NCBI GenBank assembly: GCA_016703225.1
Contig: JADJCM010000004.1
Span: forward strand, 1 to 25,410
Direction of reading: 5' to 3'
From: Lysobacterales bacterium
GTDB lineage: Bacteria > Pseudomonadota > Gammaproteobacteria > Xanthomonadales > Ahniellaceae
DNA: 25,410 nt
The notes beneath the pieces are model-generated. The model was not told where the DNA came from and did not search any database. It was given only the letters and a program-made list of their open reading frames with translations. Each line of letters starts with the position of its first letter. Position 1 is the first letter of the stretch. The position numbers and the translations under genes are program-made. Positions 14,153-22,875 of the stretch are shown piece after piece.

Positions 14153-16009
14153 TCAAAGCAACATGCGCGTGCCCAGTTCAACCACCTGGTTGGCGGGCAG
14201 GGCGAAGTAGGAGCCGGCGTCGTCGGCTTGGCGGCTCATCGCCGAGTACAGCTGCGAGCGCCATGCCGGCAGGCGGCCCGGGCCGTCGCCGATGGTGGAG
14301 CGGGCGACGACGTAGGTGACGGCGATGTCATTGCCCATGCCAAGCGCGGGGTCGATGTCGCGCAGCGCCTTCGGCAGGTCGGGCTCTTCGCGGAAGCCGA
14401 AGCGTACGCGCACGTCGTGCATGTTCTGCCCGAGTGCGTTGACCTGCAGTCGTTGCGTCGCCGCCGCGTAGGGCGTTTCGAGGAACTCGATATGCACGAA
14501 CAGCACGGTCTCGTGCAGCACCTTGAAGTGTTTCAGGCCGTGCAGCAGCGCGCTTGGCACGCGGCCCGGATCGGAGTTCAGGTACACCGCGGTGCCAGGC
14601 ACGCGGGTCACCCCGGAGGTCAGGGCCATGCCGCAACCTGCGAGCGGCAGGTCGAGGCGTGCGCGTTCCTCGGCGACCAGGCTGCTGCCACGGCGCCAGG
14701 TCGTCAGCAGCAGGAAGATCAGTGCGCCGAGTGCGATGGGGAACCAGCCGCCGTGCAGGAACTTCATCGCATTCGATGCGAAGAACACGATCTCGAGCAG
14801 CAGCACCGCGGCGAGGAAGGCGATCAGCACGAAACGCCGACGCTGCTCGCGCTGGGCGGCGATGGCTGCGGTCAGCAGGGTGGTCACGATCATCGTGCCG
14901 GAGACGGCGATGCCGTAGGCCGCGGCCAACGCACTCGAGGAGCCGAAGCTCGCGACCAGCAGCACGACCCCGACCAGCATCAGCCAGTTCACCGCCGGCA
15001 CGTAGATCTGGCCGCGTTCGGTGTCGGAAGTATGCAGCAGCCGGATCCGCGGCAGGTAGCCGAGGCGCGAAGCCTGCAGCGTGATCGAATACGCGCCCGA
15101 AATCGTCGCCTGCGAGGCGATCACGGTCGCGGCCGAGGCGAGCGCGATCAGCGGCCACAGGAACCAGTCGGGCGCGAGCGCATAGAACGGATTCGCGGCC
15201 GCGGCCGGATCGCGGATGACCAGTGCGCCCTGGCCGAAATAGTTGAGCAGCAGGGCTGGGCAGACCAGGCCGTACCAGGCGACACGCACCGGCCAGGCGC
15301 CGAAGTGCCCCATGTCGGCGTACAGCGCCTCGCCGCCGGTCAGTGCGAGGAACACCGCGCTCATCAGCACGAAGGCCGCTTGTGGCTGCTCGATCGCGAA
15401 GCGCAGCGCGTAACGGGGGTCGAGTGCGGCGAGCACCTGCGGTGTCTCGACGATGCTGAGCAGGCCGAGCACCGCGAGTGTCGCGAACCAGACCAGGGTG
15501 ACCGGGCCGAACGATTTGCCGACGCGGCCGGTGCCATGGCGCTGGATCAGGAACAGCCCGATCAGGATGCCGATCGTGATCGGCAGCACCCAGTGCGACA
15601 ACGCCGGCGCCGCAACGGCGACGCCTTCGATCGCCGACAGCACCGAGATCGCCGGGGTGATGATCGCGTCACCATAAAACAGCGCCGCCGCGAACACACC
15701 GAGCACGATCATGCCGGCCGCGAGCCGGGGATGCGCAGCGCTGGCACGATGCGCAAGAGCGGTCAGCGCGAGCACGCCGCCTTCGCCGTCGTTGTCGTGG
15801 CGCAGCACGATCCAGACGTACTTCAGCGAAATCACCAGCATCACCGCCCAGAACAGCGCGGACAGCGTGACCAACACGTGCTCCGGTGTGGCGCTGAGGC
15901 CATGCCCGGGCGTGAACGCTTCCTTGAACGCATACAGAGGGCTGGTGCCGATATCGCCGTAGACGATGCCGAGTGCGGCCAGCACCAGGGCGTGACGTGA
16001 GGATTTCAT
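14153..16009 (-). CDS. kup: Kup-type potassium uptake protein
   Basis: This encodes 618 residues, intact. It is a secondary K+ transporter of the inner membrane that uses the proton gradient. It starts MKSSRHALVLAALGIVYGDIGTSPLYAFKEAF, the family signature, and continues with LKYVWIVLRHDNDGEGGVLALTAL, FYGDAIITPAISVLSAIEG, FLIQRHGTGRVGKSFGPVTLVWF, LTGGEALYADMGHFG, GQGALVIRD, QATISGAYSITLQASRLGYLPR and RGQIYVPAVNWLMLVG. About twelve helices are followed by a cytoplasmic domain with GTAVYLNSDPGRVPSALLHGLKH. It lies 20 bases downstream of kdpE and is the third gene of an apparent kdpD-kdpE-kup operon. A GAGA stretch precedes its ATG. Confidence 0.97.
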   Translation of the reverse strand: MKSSRHALVLAALGIVYGDIGTSPLYAFKEAFTPGHGLSATPEHVLVTLSALFWAVMLVISLKYVWIVLRHDNDGEGGVLALTALAHRASAAHPRLAAGMIVLGVFAAALFYGDAIITPAISVLSAIEGVAVAAPALSHWVLPITIGILIGLFLIQRHGTGRVGKSFGPVTLVWFATLAVLGLLSIVETPQVLAALDPRYALRFAIEQPQAAFVLMSAVFLALTGGEALYADMGHFGAWPVRVAWYGLVCPALLLNYFGQGALVIRDPAAAANPFYALAPDWFLWPLIALASAATVIASQATISGAYSITLQASRLGYLPRIRLLHTSDTERGQIYVPAVNWLMLVGVVLLVASFGSSSALAAAYGIAVSGTMIVTTLLTAAIAAQREQRRRFVLIAFLAAVLLLEIVFFASNAMKFLHGGWFPIALGALIFLLLTTWRRGSSLVAEERARLDLPLAGCGMALTSGVTRVPGTAVYLNSDPGRVPSALLHGLKHFKVLHETVLFVHIEFLETPYAAATQRLQVNALGQNMHDVRVRFGFREEPDLPKALRDIDPALGMGNDIAVTYVVARSTIGDGPGRLPAWRSQLYSAMSRQADDAGSYFALPANQVVELGTRMLL

Positions 16010-16029
16010 CGGGAGATCTCGCAGAATGA

Positions 16030-16719
16030 TCAGGATTGCCAGCGGCAACCGACGCCGGTTTCGGTGAGCAGGTGGCGCGGTCGCGTCGGGTCGGCTTCGA
16101 GCTTGCGGCGCAGATGGCCGACGACGATGCGCACGTAGTGGTGCTGGTCGCGCGCGGCATCGCCCCACGCGTCGGCGAGCAGGCGCCGATAGGTCAGGAC
16201 CTGGTCGGGATGGGCAGCGAGCAGCGACAGGACGCTGAACTCGATTGGGGTCAGGTGCACTGCCACACCGCCCCGGCTGACCCGACGCGCGGCGAAGTCG
16301 ATGCGCAGTTCTCCGGCCACAAGGATCGGCGGCGTCGCATCGGCGCGCGCCCGCCGCGTCAGGGCCCGGATGCGCGCCAGCAGCTCGCCGCTCGCAAACG
16401 GCTTGGACAGATAGTCGTCGGCACCGGCATCGAGCGCAGCGATCTTGTCGCGTTCGAGATGACGGGCCGAGAGCACCAGTACCGGCAGCGTGCTGTAGCG
16501 ACGCAACTCGCGCACGAAGTCGACGCCATCGCCATCGGGCAGGCCGAGGTCGAGCAGCAGCAGGTCGAAAGCCTGGTGCGACAGCTGATCGCGTGCTTCG
16601 CTCAGGTCGGACGCGCACTGCACGCCGATGTGCGACGCTGCCAGGCATTCGGCGAGCAGACGACGGATCGCGAAATCGTCCTCGACGATCAGCGCCTGGA
16701 CACTTCGTGGCGTGTTCAT
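16030..16719 (-). CDS. kdpE: KdpE-type OmpR-family response regulator
   Basis: This encodes 229 residues, intact. The receiver domain (1-~120) has the acidic pair E13-D14-D15, phospho-acceptor D57 in LLLLDLGLPDGDG, VLVLSAR, and the conserved lysine in DDYLSKPFASGELLARI. The winged-helix DNA-binding domain (~125-229) contains RVSRGGVAVHLTPIEFSVLSLLAAHPDQVLTYRRLLADAWG, HYVRIVVGHLRRKLEADP and LLTETGVGCRW, typical of KdpE. Its ATG overlaps the upstream kinase stop codon by four bases (ATGA), showing tight coupling. KdpE classically activates kdpFABC under potassium limitation or osmotic stress; here the gene immediately downstream is kup, so control of kup is the simplest inference. Confidence 0.93.
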   Translation of the reverse strand: MNTPRSVQALIVEDDFAIRRLLAECLAASHIGVQCASDLSEARDQLSHQAFDLLLLDLGLPDGDGVDFVRELRRYSTLPVLVLSARHLERDKIAALDAGADDYLSKPFASGELLARIRALTRRARADATPPILVAGELRIDFAARRVSRGGVAVHLTPIEFSVLSLLAAHPDQVLTYRRLLADAWGDAARDQHHYVRIVVGHLRRKLEADPTRPRHLLTETGVGCRWQS

Positions 16720-18242
16720 GGTCCAGCCTCGGGCAGGCCCGGCATCGCCTCCGCGGGTAACGGCAGGGTGATCGTGACTTCGGCCATGCCGTCGCGGTTG
16801 CCGAGGCTGATGCCGCCGCCGTGCGCATCGATTACGGCCTTGCACACGGCGAGCCCGATGCCGAAGCCCGGGGAACGGTCGCCGTGGTCGCCGCGCGCGA
16901 ATGCGTCGAGCAAACTGTCCGCGCCCGCCGGGAAGCGCGAGCCGGAGTTGCCGATGCGCAGGCACACGTGGGCGCTGTCGCTCGCTGCGGCGATGCGGAT
17001 GCGCTGCGCGGAGCCGCCTTGCTTGATCGCGTTGTCGACCAGGTTCGCGAGCACGCGTTCGCACATCAGCACATCGAGCTGCAGCCAGGGCAGGTCGGGG
17101 GCGACCTCGACCTCGATGGCGTCCAGGCCGCGCAGCGAGCCCAGCGACGCCAAGGCGGCGCCGACCAGTTCCTCCAGTGCAACCCACTCGCGCTGCAGCA
17201 GCGCGCCCGGGCTGCGCAGGCGGGCGAGATCGAGCAGGCTCTCGCACAGCCGATTGGCGCGCAGGGCTTCTTCGCACAGGGCTTCGGCCGCGGTCGCGCC
17301 CTCGCCAATCAGGGTTTCGCGCAGCGCGTCGGCGCGCGCGTAGAGCACGGTCAGCGGCGTGCGCAGGTCGTGCGACAGCGAGGCGAGCAGTGTGTTGCGC
17401 AGACGCTCCGACTCGATTTCGACCTGGGTGCGCGCGGCCACATCCAGGTAATGCAGGCGCTCCAGTGCCGCCGCCATCAAGCCGGCGACGACGGCGAGGG
17501 TTTCCTCTCGCGCACTGGCCGCGGCCGCCGGCAGCGCCGGCAGCGCGGTTTCGAGCACGCCGCGCTGGCGGGTCGCACCGAGCAGGGGCTGCAGGTTGCG
17601 CAGCGGGCGATCGCTGTCGCCGCCGCCGAACTGTGCGGCCTGTCCGATCGCTTCGACGGAACGCAGGGCGGCGTCGACGCCGGGCTCGGTACGCGTCAGG
17701 TCGGTATGCCGTTGTTCTTCCGGCGGGTGGAAACGCACCACCGCGTCGAACTCGCGACGCAGGAAGGCGTCGACGACCGCGATGACCTGTTCGCGGCGCA
17801 GCGTCGCGCTGAGCGCGGCGGCGAGCTGGTACAGCGCGCGCTGGCGGTGTTCGCCATCGGCATGGGCGAGCTTGCTGGCGCGCAGGTGCCCGCTGATCTG
17901 CGACACCAGCAGCGCGACCACCAGCATCACCGCGAACACGACCAGGTACTCGGCGTCATGCACCGTGAACGAGCCGCGCGGCGGCACGAAGCCGACGTCG
18001 AACACGGCGACGCTGACCACGCTCGCCAGCACCGCCGGACCGCGCCCGAAGCGCGCCGCGATGATCGCGACCAGCAACAACAGCAGCATCGCGACATTGA
18101 CCAGCGCGATGCGATCGTGCCACGGCAGCAGGGCTGCGCTCGCCGCGGCGCACATCAGCAACGCCGCCAGGAACGGATGCCGGTCGTACCAGGCACCGTG
18201 CGGTGTGAGTGACGCGGAAACGGGTGGCAACGGGCTCGACAT
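16716..18242 (-). CDS. KdpD-like sensor kinase lacking the N-terminal KdpD/USP part
   Basis: This encodes 508 residues, intact. Four membrane helices (residues ~22-120, DUF4118) are followed by a GAF-like segment (~130-255), a HisKA domain with H291 in LLASLSHDLRTPLTVLYARADALRE, and an ATPase domain with LVDNAIKQGG, FGIGLAVCKAVIDAHGGGISLGN. The C-terminal half matches KdpD well. E. coli KdpD is about 900 residues and begins with a ~400-residue cytoplasmic KdpD plus universal-stress-protein region; that region is absent. The ATG at 18242 follows non-coding sequence with no homologous frame upstream, so this is a natural short form, not a truncation by an indel. The N-box reads NLVDNAIKQG rather than the more usual NLxxNAxKYT. 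The kinase is coupled to kdpE and kup downstream and lies 57 bases after fnr. Confidence 0.9.
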   Translation of the reverse strand: MSSPLPPVSASLTPHGAWYDRHPFLAALLMCAAASAALLPWHDRIALVNVAMLLLLLVAIIAARFGRGPAVLASVVSVAVFDVGFVPPRGSFTVHDAEYLVVFAVMLVVALLVSQISGHLRASKLAHADGEHRQRALYQLAAALSATLRREQVIAVVDAFLRREFDAVVRFHPPEEQRHTDLTRTEPGVDAALRSVEAIGQAAQFGGGDSDRPLRNLQPLLGATRQRGVLETALPALPAAAASAREETLAVVAGLMAAALERLHYLDVAARTQVEIESERLRNTLLASLSHDLRTPLTVLYARADALRETLIGEGATAAEALCEEALRANRLCESLLDLARLRSPGALLQREWVALEELVGAALASLGSLRGLDAIEVEVAPDLPWLQLDVLMCERVLANLVDNAIKQGGSAQRIRIAAASDSAHVCLRIGNSGSRFPAGADSLLDAFARGDHGDRSPGFGIGLAVCKAVIDAHGGGISLGNRDGMAEVTITLPLPAEAMPGLPEAGP

Positions 18243-18299
18243 GCGCGCAGTGTCGCGCAGCCGCCATAAAAATCGTGGAAAGGCGCGTGTGGCTCGGGC

Positions 18300-19055
18300 T
18301 CAGCGCTGCAACACGCAGCGCGCCAGGTGTTTCAGACGATCGACGTTGGTGATCGCGACTTCGCGCTTGTCCACTTCGATCAGCCCATCGTCCTGGAAGC
18401 GACGCAGTACCCGGCTTACCGTCTCCGGCGCCAGGCGCAGGTAGTTGGCGATGTCGGCGCGCGGCATCATCAGGTGCAGGCGCGTGGCCGAATAGCCGCG
18501 GTCGGCGAAGCGCTCCGAGAGGTTGAGCAGGAACGCCGCCAGGCGCTCGTCGGCGCTGTAGTCGCCACCGAGCAGTGCGGCATTGACGATGTCCTTGCTC
18601 ATCAGCTTGAACAGGGTTTCCTGGATGCCGGGCAGGCGCGTGGCCAGGATGCTCAGTTGCGGGAACGAAAAACGACACAGCGTGACGGTGTCGAGCGCGA
18701 TCGCGTCACAGGGATAGCGCGCGCTGTACAAACCGTTGAGGCCGATCAGCTCGCCCGGCAGGAAGAAGCCGAGGATCTGCTCGCGCCCCTGTTCATCGAT
18801 GCGGCGAGTCTTGACCATGCCGGCGCGCACCGCATAGATCGCGGCAAACGGCTCGCCGTAGCGGAACGCTTCTTCGCCGGCGTGGATCGGCGCGGTGTGC
18901 TCGACCAGGCAGTGCAACTCTTCGAGCGCACGCTTGTCGTAGCCGCCGACCATGCACACGCGGCCGAACGCGCAGGTGCTACAGAAACGCTGGTCGTCGC
19001 CATCGCCCGGGTCCTGCGGGCTCGGCCAGCGCAGGATGTTGCCCGGCGCACTCAT
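18300..19055 (-). CDS. fnr: FNR/ANR oxygen-sensing transcription regulator
   Basis: This encodes 251 residues, intact. The N-terminus carries C25-S-T-C28-x5-C34, with the same spacing as the [4Fe-4S] ligands C20/C23/C29 of E. coli FNR. A fourth candidate ligand, C127, lies in VTLCRFSFPQL. The cyclic-nucleotide-like sensor domain has IHAGEEAFRYGEPFAAIYAVRAGMVKT and GREQILGFFLPGELIGLNGL. The recognition helix LAPETVSRVLRRFQDDGLIEV has E-T-V-S-R, the residues that read TTGAT-type half-sites. All features needed for an active oxygen-labile FNR are therefore present, and the usual target sites are found elsewhere in the window. The gene starts three bases after hemN ends, and this hemN-anr/fnr order is familiar in pseudomonads. 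It would repress or activate genes when oxygen falls. Confidence 0.97.
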   Translation of the reverse strand: MSAPGNILRWPSPQDPGDGDDQRFCSTCAFGRVCMVGGYDKRALEELHCLVEHTAPIHAGEEAFRYGEPFAAIYAVRAGMVKTRRIDEQGREQILGFFLPGELIGLNGLYSARYPCDAIALDTVTLCRFSFPQLSILATRLPGIQETLFKLMSKDIVNAALLGGDYSADERLAAFLLNLSERFADRGYSATRLHLMMPRADIANYLRLAPETVSRVLRRFQDDGLIEVDKREVAITNVDRLKHLARCVLQR

Positions 19056-19058
19056 GGC

Positions 19059-20450
19059 CTACACCACGCGCGAGAACTTGTGCGGCACGACCTGCGACTG
19101 GTGCAGATGACGGTCGAAACACATGGCGACGACGCGCATGAGCAGACGCCCGCGCGCGGTGATTTCGATGCAGTCCGGTTTGAGGTTGACGAGTCCATCG
19201 GCGGCCAGGGGGGCAAGACGCGTCAATTCTGACGCGAAATACTCGTCGAATACGAGATCATGGCGCCTGCCGAAGGTATTTTTTACCAGTCGGCAGTGGC
19301 ACATCAGACTCTGGATGGCGTCGGCGATGATGCGGTCCTGGGCGGTCATTTCGTAGCCGCGCACGATCGGCAACTGGCCGGCGAGCAGCGGCGTGTAGTA
19401 GGCCGGCAGGTCCTTGGCGTTCTGCACGTAGGCATGGCCGATCTTGCCGATCGAGCTCATGCCGAGCCCGATCAGGTCGCACTCGGCGCGGGTTGAATAG
19501 CCCTGGAAGTTGCGGTGCAGCCCGCCGCGCTCCTGCGCCAGCACCAGTTCGTCGTCGGGCAGGGCGAAGTGGTCCATGCCGATGTAGACGTAGCCGGCGC
19601 CACACAGCTTGTCGATCGCGAGTTCGAGCAGGCCGAGCTTCTCCTCGGCGCTCGGCAGATCCTCGGCGCGGATCTGGTTCTGCGCCTTGAAGTGGTTCGG
19701 CAGGTGCGCATAGCTGTAGGTGGCGATGCGGTCCGGGCGCATGCCGATGACGGTATCGAGGGTTTGCCCGAAGGCGCGCTGGTTCTGCCGCGGCAGGCCG
19801 TAGATCAGATCGACATTGGTCGAGCGCATGCCGTTGCTGCGTGCCGCTTCGATCAGGGCGGCGGTCTGTTCGACCGACTGGATGCGGTTGACCGCCTTCT
19901 GCACGTCGGCGTCGAAGTCCTGGATGCCGAGGCTGATGCGGTTGATGCCGGCTGCGGCGATGTCGGCCACCAGTTGGGCGTCGGCGTGGCGTGGGTCGAG
20001 TTCCACTGAATACTCGCGGCTGGCCTCGGGGTCGAAGCTGAACGCGGACTCGAGCCGCGCCATGACCGCGAGAATGCCCTCGGAACCAAGGAATTCGGGG
20101 TGCCGCCGCCAAAATGGATCTGGGTGAGCAGGCGATCACGGTCGAACAGTTTGGCCTGCAGGTCGATCCGGAGTCCGAGGCGTTCGATGTATTCGCGACC
20201 ACGCTCGGGATTGCGCGCGATGATGCGCGTGCAGCCGCAGTAGTAGCAGGCGCTGTGGCAGAACGGCACGTACGTAGACCGACAGTGGGCTCGGCACCGG
20301 GTCGTCGTTGGAAGCGCGGGCATGACGGCGATAGTCGGCTGCGCCAAAGCGCGCGTCGAAATGCGGCGCGGTCGGGTACGAGGTGTAGCGCGGACCCGGG
20401 CCGTCATAACGGCGCAGCAGGTCGTGGTCGAAAACCGGCAAGACGGACAA
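19059..20450 (-). CDS. hemN: Oxygen-independent coproporphyrinogen III oxidase (HemN)
   Basis: This radical-SAM enzyme converts coproporphyrinogen III to protoporphyrinogen IX without oxygen, in heme synthesis. The N-terminus reads LRRYDGPGPRYTSYPTAPHFDARF. The iron-sulfur site is C-H-S-A-C-Y-Y-C-G-C (CX3CX2C) near 20240. QIHFGGGTPN, YSVELDPR, NRISLGIQDFDADVQKAVNRIQ, NVDLIYGLPRQN, RIATYSYAHLPNHFKAQNQI, YVYIGMDHFALPDDEL, NFQGYSTRAECDLIGLGMSSIG and SYAHLP-type residues complete the family pattern. The best start is TTG 20450, because GGAGG sits five bases upstream and the protein then has the usual ~463 residues; an in-frame GTG at 20483 has no such site. Two frame changes, near 20277 and 20097, look like compensating one-base errors. 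An FNR box lies about 50 bases upstream, and fnr follows in the same operon. Confidence 0.95.
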
Positions 20451-20500
20451 AGGCACCTCCGCGAATGCCGCAAGCCTAAGCACTCCGCGGCAAAGGCGTT

Positions 20501-20514
20501 TTGATCCGGGTCAA
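20501..20514. promoter_or_regulatory. FNR/ANR-type box upstream of hemN
   Basis: TTGATCCGGGTCAA matches TTGAT-N4-ATCAA with a single mismatch. Its centre is 57 bases from the hemN start codon, a workable distance for class II activation with a leader of about 16 bases. It also lies 95 bases upstream of the divergent pgk gene. Anaerobic control of hemN by FNR/ANR is established in other proteobacteria. Confidence 0.82.
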
Positions 20515-20608
20515 GTAAGCACCTTGCCCCGCCTTGGCTGCAGCCCGTTGCGGCGCCGCGCCGATGCGGCTGTAATGCGCGGCTTGCAATGCGATCCGGA
20601 GTGGAAAC

Positions 20609-21781
20609 ATGGCTGTGCTGCGCTTTTCCGATCTCGACGTGCACGGGCGTCGCGTGCTGATCCGCCAGGATCTGAACGTGCCGGTCGAGGACGGACGCGT
20701 CACCTCCGACCAGCGCATCGTCGCGTCGATCCCGACCCTGAAGATGGCGCTGAAGAAGGGTGCGGCGGTGATGGTGATGTCGCACCTCGGTCGCCCCAAG
20801 GAGGGGCAGTGGAGCGAGGCCGATTCGCTGGCGCTGGTTGCGAAGCGCCTGTCCGAACTGCTGGGCATGGACGTGCCGCTGCTGCGCGACTGGATCGATG
20901 GCGTGAGCGTGCAGCCCGGGCAGCTGGTGTTGCTTGAAAACTGCCGCATGAATGTCGGCGAGGCCAAGGACGACGAGGCACTGTCGCGCAAGTACGCGGC
21001 GCTGTGCGACGTGTTCGTGATGGACGCGTTCGGCACCGCGCATCGTGCCCAGGCCTCGACCCACGGCGTCATCCGCTTCGCGCACACGGCTTGCGCCGGC
21101 CCGCTGCTGAGCGCGGAACTCGATGCATTGGCCAAGGCGCTCGAACATCCGGCGCGGCCGCTGCTCGCGATCGTCGCCGGCTCCAGGTTTCGACCAAGCT
21201 CGAACTGCTGGCCAGCCTGATCAACAAGGTCGATCAGTTGATCGTCGGCGGCGGCATTGCCAACACCTTCCTTGCCGCCAGCGGCTACCCGGTCGGCAAG
21301 TCGCTGTACGGAACCCGACCTGGTCGATACCGCGAAACAGATCATGGCCGCTGCCAAGGCGCGTGGCACCGAGATCCCGTTGCCGGTCGATGTCGTGGTC
21401 GCGCCCGAGTTCAGTGCGTTGGCACCGGCGACGGTGAAGCGCGTCGACGAAGTCGCGGCCGACGACATGATCCTCGACATCGGGCCGGAGACTGCCAAGG
21501 CCTATGCCGCGCGCATCCTGCAGGTCGGCACCGTGGTCTGGAACGGCCCGGTCGGCGTGTTCGAGTTCGACGCCTTCGGCCATGGCACCGAGGCGCTGGC
21601 CAAGTCGATCGCCGCCTCGACCGCATTCTCGATCGCCGGTGGCGGCGACACCCTCGCCGCGATCGACAAGTACGGCGTGGTCGACCAGGTCAGCTACATC
21701 TCGACCGGCGGCGGAGCCTTCCTCGAATCCTCGAGGGCAAGGAGCTGCCGGCAGTGACCGCGTTGAAGGCGCGCGGCGTGA
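20609..21781 (+). CDS. pgk: Phosphoglycerate kinase, frameshifted
   Basis: This glycolytic enzyme interconverts 1,3-bisphosphoglycerate and 3-phosphoglycerate with ATP formation. The start is ATG 20609 with GGAG seven bases upstream. The N-terminal substrate domain has GRRVLIRQDLNVPVEDGRV, RIVASIPTLKMALKKGAAVMVMSHLGRPKEG, LLENCRMNVGEAKDDE and VMDAFGTAHRAQASTHG. The nucleotide domain has KLELLASLINKVDQLIVGGGIANTF, LILQVGTVVWNGPVGVFEF and AIDKYGVVDQVSYISTGGGAFLE. Three single-base errors are visible: one missing base near 21185 (GSKVSTK expected), one extra near 21311 (YEPDLVD expected) and one missing near 21731 (LEFLEGKELPAV expected). The stop is unclear: two missing bases in the CG run near 21772 would close the frame at TGA 21779, overlapping the next gene's GTG. 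Length of about 391 residues is typical. Confidence 0.96.
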
Positions 21782-22197
21782 GCGGGCCGCTGGTCTGGCG
21801 CGCGCTGCTGGCTGGCGCCGGCTTCAATGTCGCGATCTCGCTGCTGATGAGTTTCGGCAGCGGATTCCTGTTCGGCCTGGTCGATGCGTCGTGGTTCGCC
21901 CTGCTGAGTTTCGTGCTGCGCGTGGTTTCGGCGCTGGCCGATATCGGCAGCGGCGGCATCGCCGGCTACATCGCCAATCGCGACGGGCCGCTGCATGGCG
22001 CGCTGGCCTCACTGGGCGCCTCGCTGCTGATGCTGCCGATCAGCTGGATGCGCATGTGGCTGGCGACGTCGAGCCTCAGTTTCGCGTTCAACACCGGCTA
22101 CTGGATCGACTTTGGCCTGTGGACCGCGGTCGGCCTGGTACTGGCGGCGATTGCCGGCTTCCTCACGGTCGAACTGCGCCGTGCGCGCGGAGCCTGA
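21778..22197 (+). CDS. Small four-helix membrane protein of unknown function
   Basis: This encodes 139 residues if GTG 21778 is the start; the frame is open from there to TGA 22195. I do not recognise the family. Four hydrophobic stretches are visible: VWRALLAGAGFNVAISLLMS, DASWFALLSFVLRVVSALAD, ALASLGASLLMLPISWMRMW and WTAVGLVLAAIAGFLTVELR. A glycine-rich link GSGGIAGYIANRDGPLHG joins the second and third. The protein ends in RRARGA, likely cytoplasmic. The start would overlap the pgk stop (GTGA) and the stop is one base before the next ATG, so the gene looks translationally coupled to both neighbours. A later start cannot be excluded. Confidence 0.65.
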   Translation: MSGPLVWRALLAGAGFNVAISLLMSFGSGFLFGLVDASWFALLSFVLRVVSALADIGSGGIAGYIANRDGPLHGALASLGASLLMLPISWMRMWLATSSLSFAFNTGYWIDFGLWTAVGLVLAAIAGFLTVELRRARGA

Positions 22198-22198
22198 G

Positions 22199-22832
22199 AT
22201 GAAGCCGACCCTGTTCTTCGACCTCGACGGCACCCTGATCGACTCCGGCCGACGCCATCACCCGTTGCGTCGCCTACGCCTTCGAACGTATCGGTGAACC
22301 ACTGCCGGATGCGGCCGAGCTGCGCCGCTGGCTGGGGCCGCCGCTGCGCGACGACAGTTTCCGCTCGGTGCTGCACGACGATGAACGCATCGAGCGCGCG
22401 ATCGGCTTCTATCGCGAACGCTTCGATGCCGTCGGTTTCACCGAGCACCGCCTCTACGACGGCATTGGCGCGGCGATCGAGGCCCTGTCCGATCGCGGCC
22501 ATCGGGTTGCAGTGGTGACCGCGAAGAACGAACCGCACGCGCGCCGCATCGTCGCCGGCTTCGACTTCGCCCATCACTTCGACACCATCGTCGGCGCCAC
22601 CCTCGATGGCCGTGTCAGCCACAAGCCCGAGTTGATCGGCGAAGCCATGGCGCGGCTGGCATTGCACGCACACGAATGCGTGATGATCGGCGACCGTCAC
22701 CTCGACATCGACGGCGCCCGCCACCACGGTATGCGCGCCATCGGCGTGTTGTGGGGTTTTGGCACCCGAGAGGAACTGGCGCATGCCGATGCATTGGTCG
22801 ATACGCCTGCTCATCTGATCAACGCGATGTAG
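22199..22832 (+). CDS. HAD-superfamily phosphatase, phosphoglycolate-phosphatase-like
   Basis: This encodes about 210 residues. HAD motif I is FFDLDGTLIDS at the N-terminus (nucleophile and acid/base aspartates D10 and D12). The cap helices include AFERIGEPLPDAAELRRWLGPPLRDD and FYRERFDAVGFTEHRLYDGIG. Motif II is VAVVTAKN, motif III the lysine in VSHKPELIGEA, and motif IV MIGDRHLDIDGARHHGMRAIGVLWGFG. These fit HAD subfamily IA enzymes of the Gph/YjjG group, but the substrate cannot be told from sequence. One extra C near 22248 breaks the frame between TLIDSG and DAITRC; otherwise the gene is intact. It starts one base after the membrane-protein stop. Confidence 0.9.
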
Positions 22833-22875
22833 CAGCGGCGGTTTTCCGCGACCGTCGCCTGGATGCGGTGGCGCG

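Noticed and set aside
14066..16000. A 644-codon open frame on the + strand opposite kup
   Set aside because: Low-complexity H/R/Q-rich translation with no motif, while the minus strand encodes complete Kup.
16716..18242. The short KdpD as an assembly truncation
   Set aside because: The region upstream (18243-18299) is short and non-coding and is followed by an intact fnr; there is no room for, or trace of, the missing N-terminal domain.
20609..21781. pgk and other interrupted genes as pseudogenes
   Set aside because: All breaks are single-base indels, often at short runs, they concentrate at the ends of the window, and all catalytic motifs are conserved on both sides of each break.
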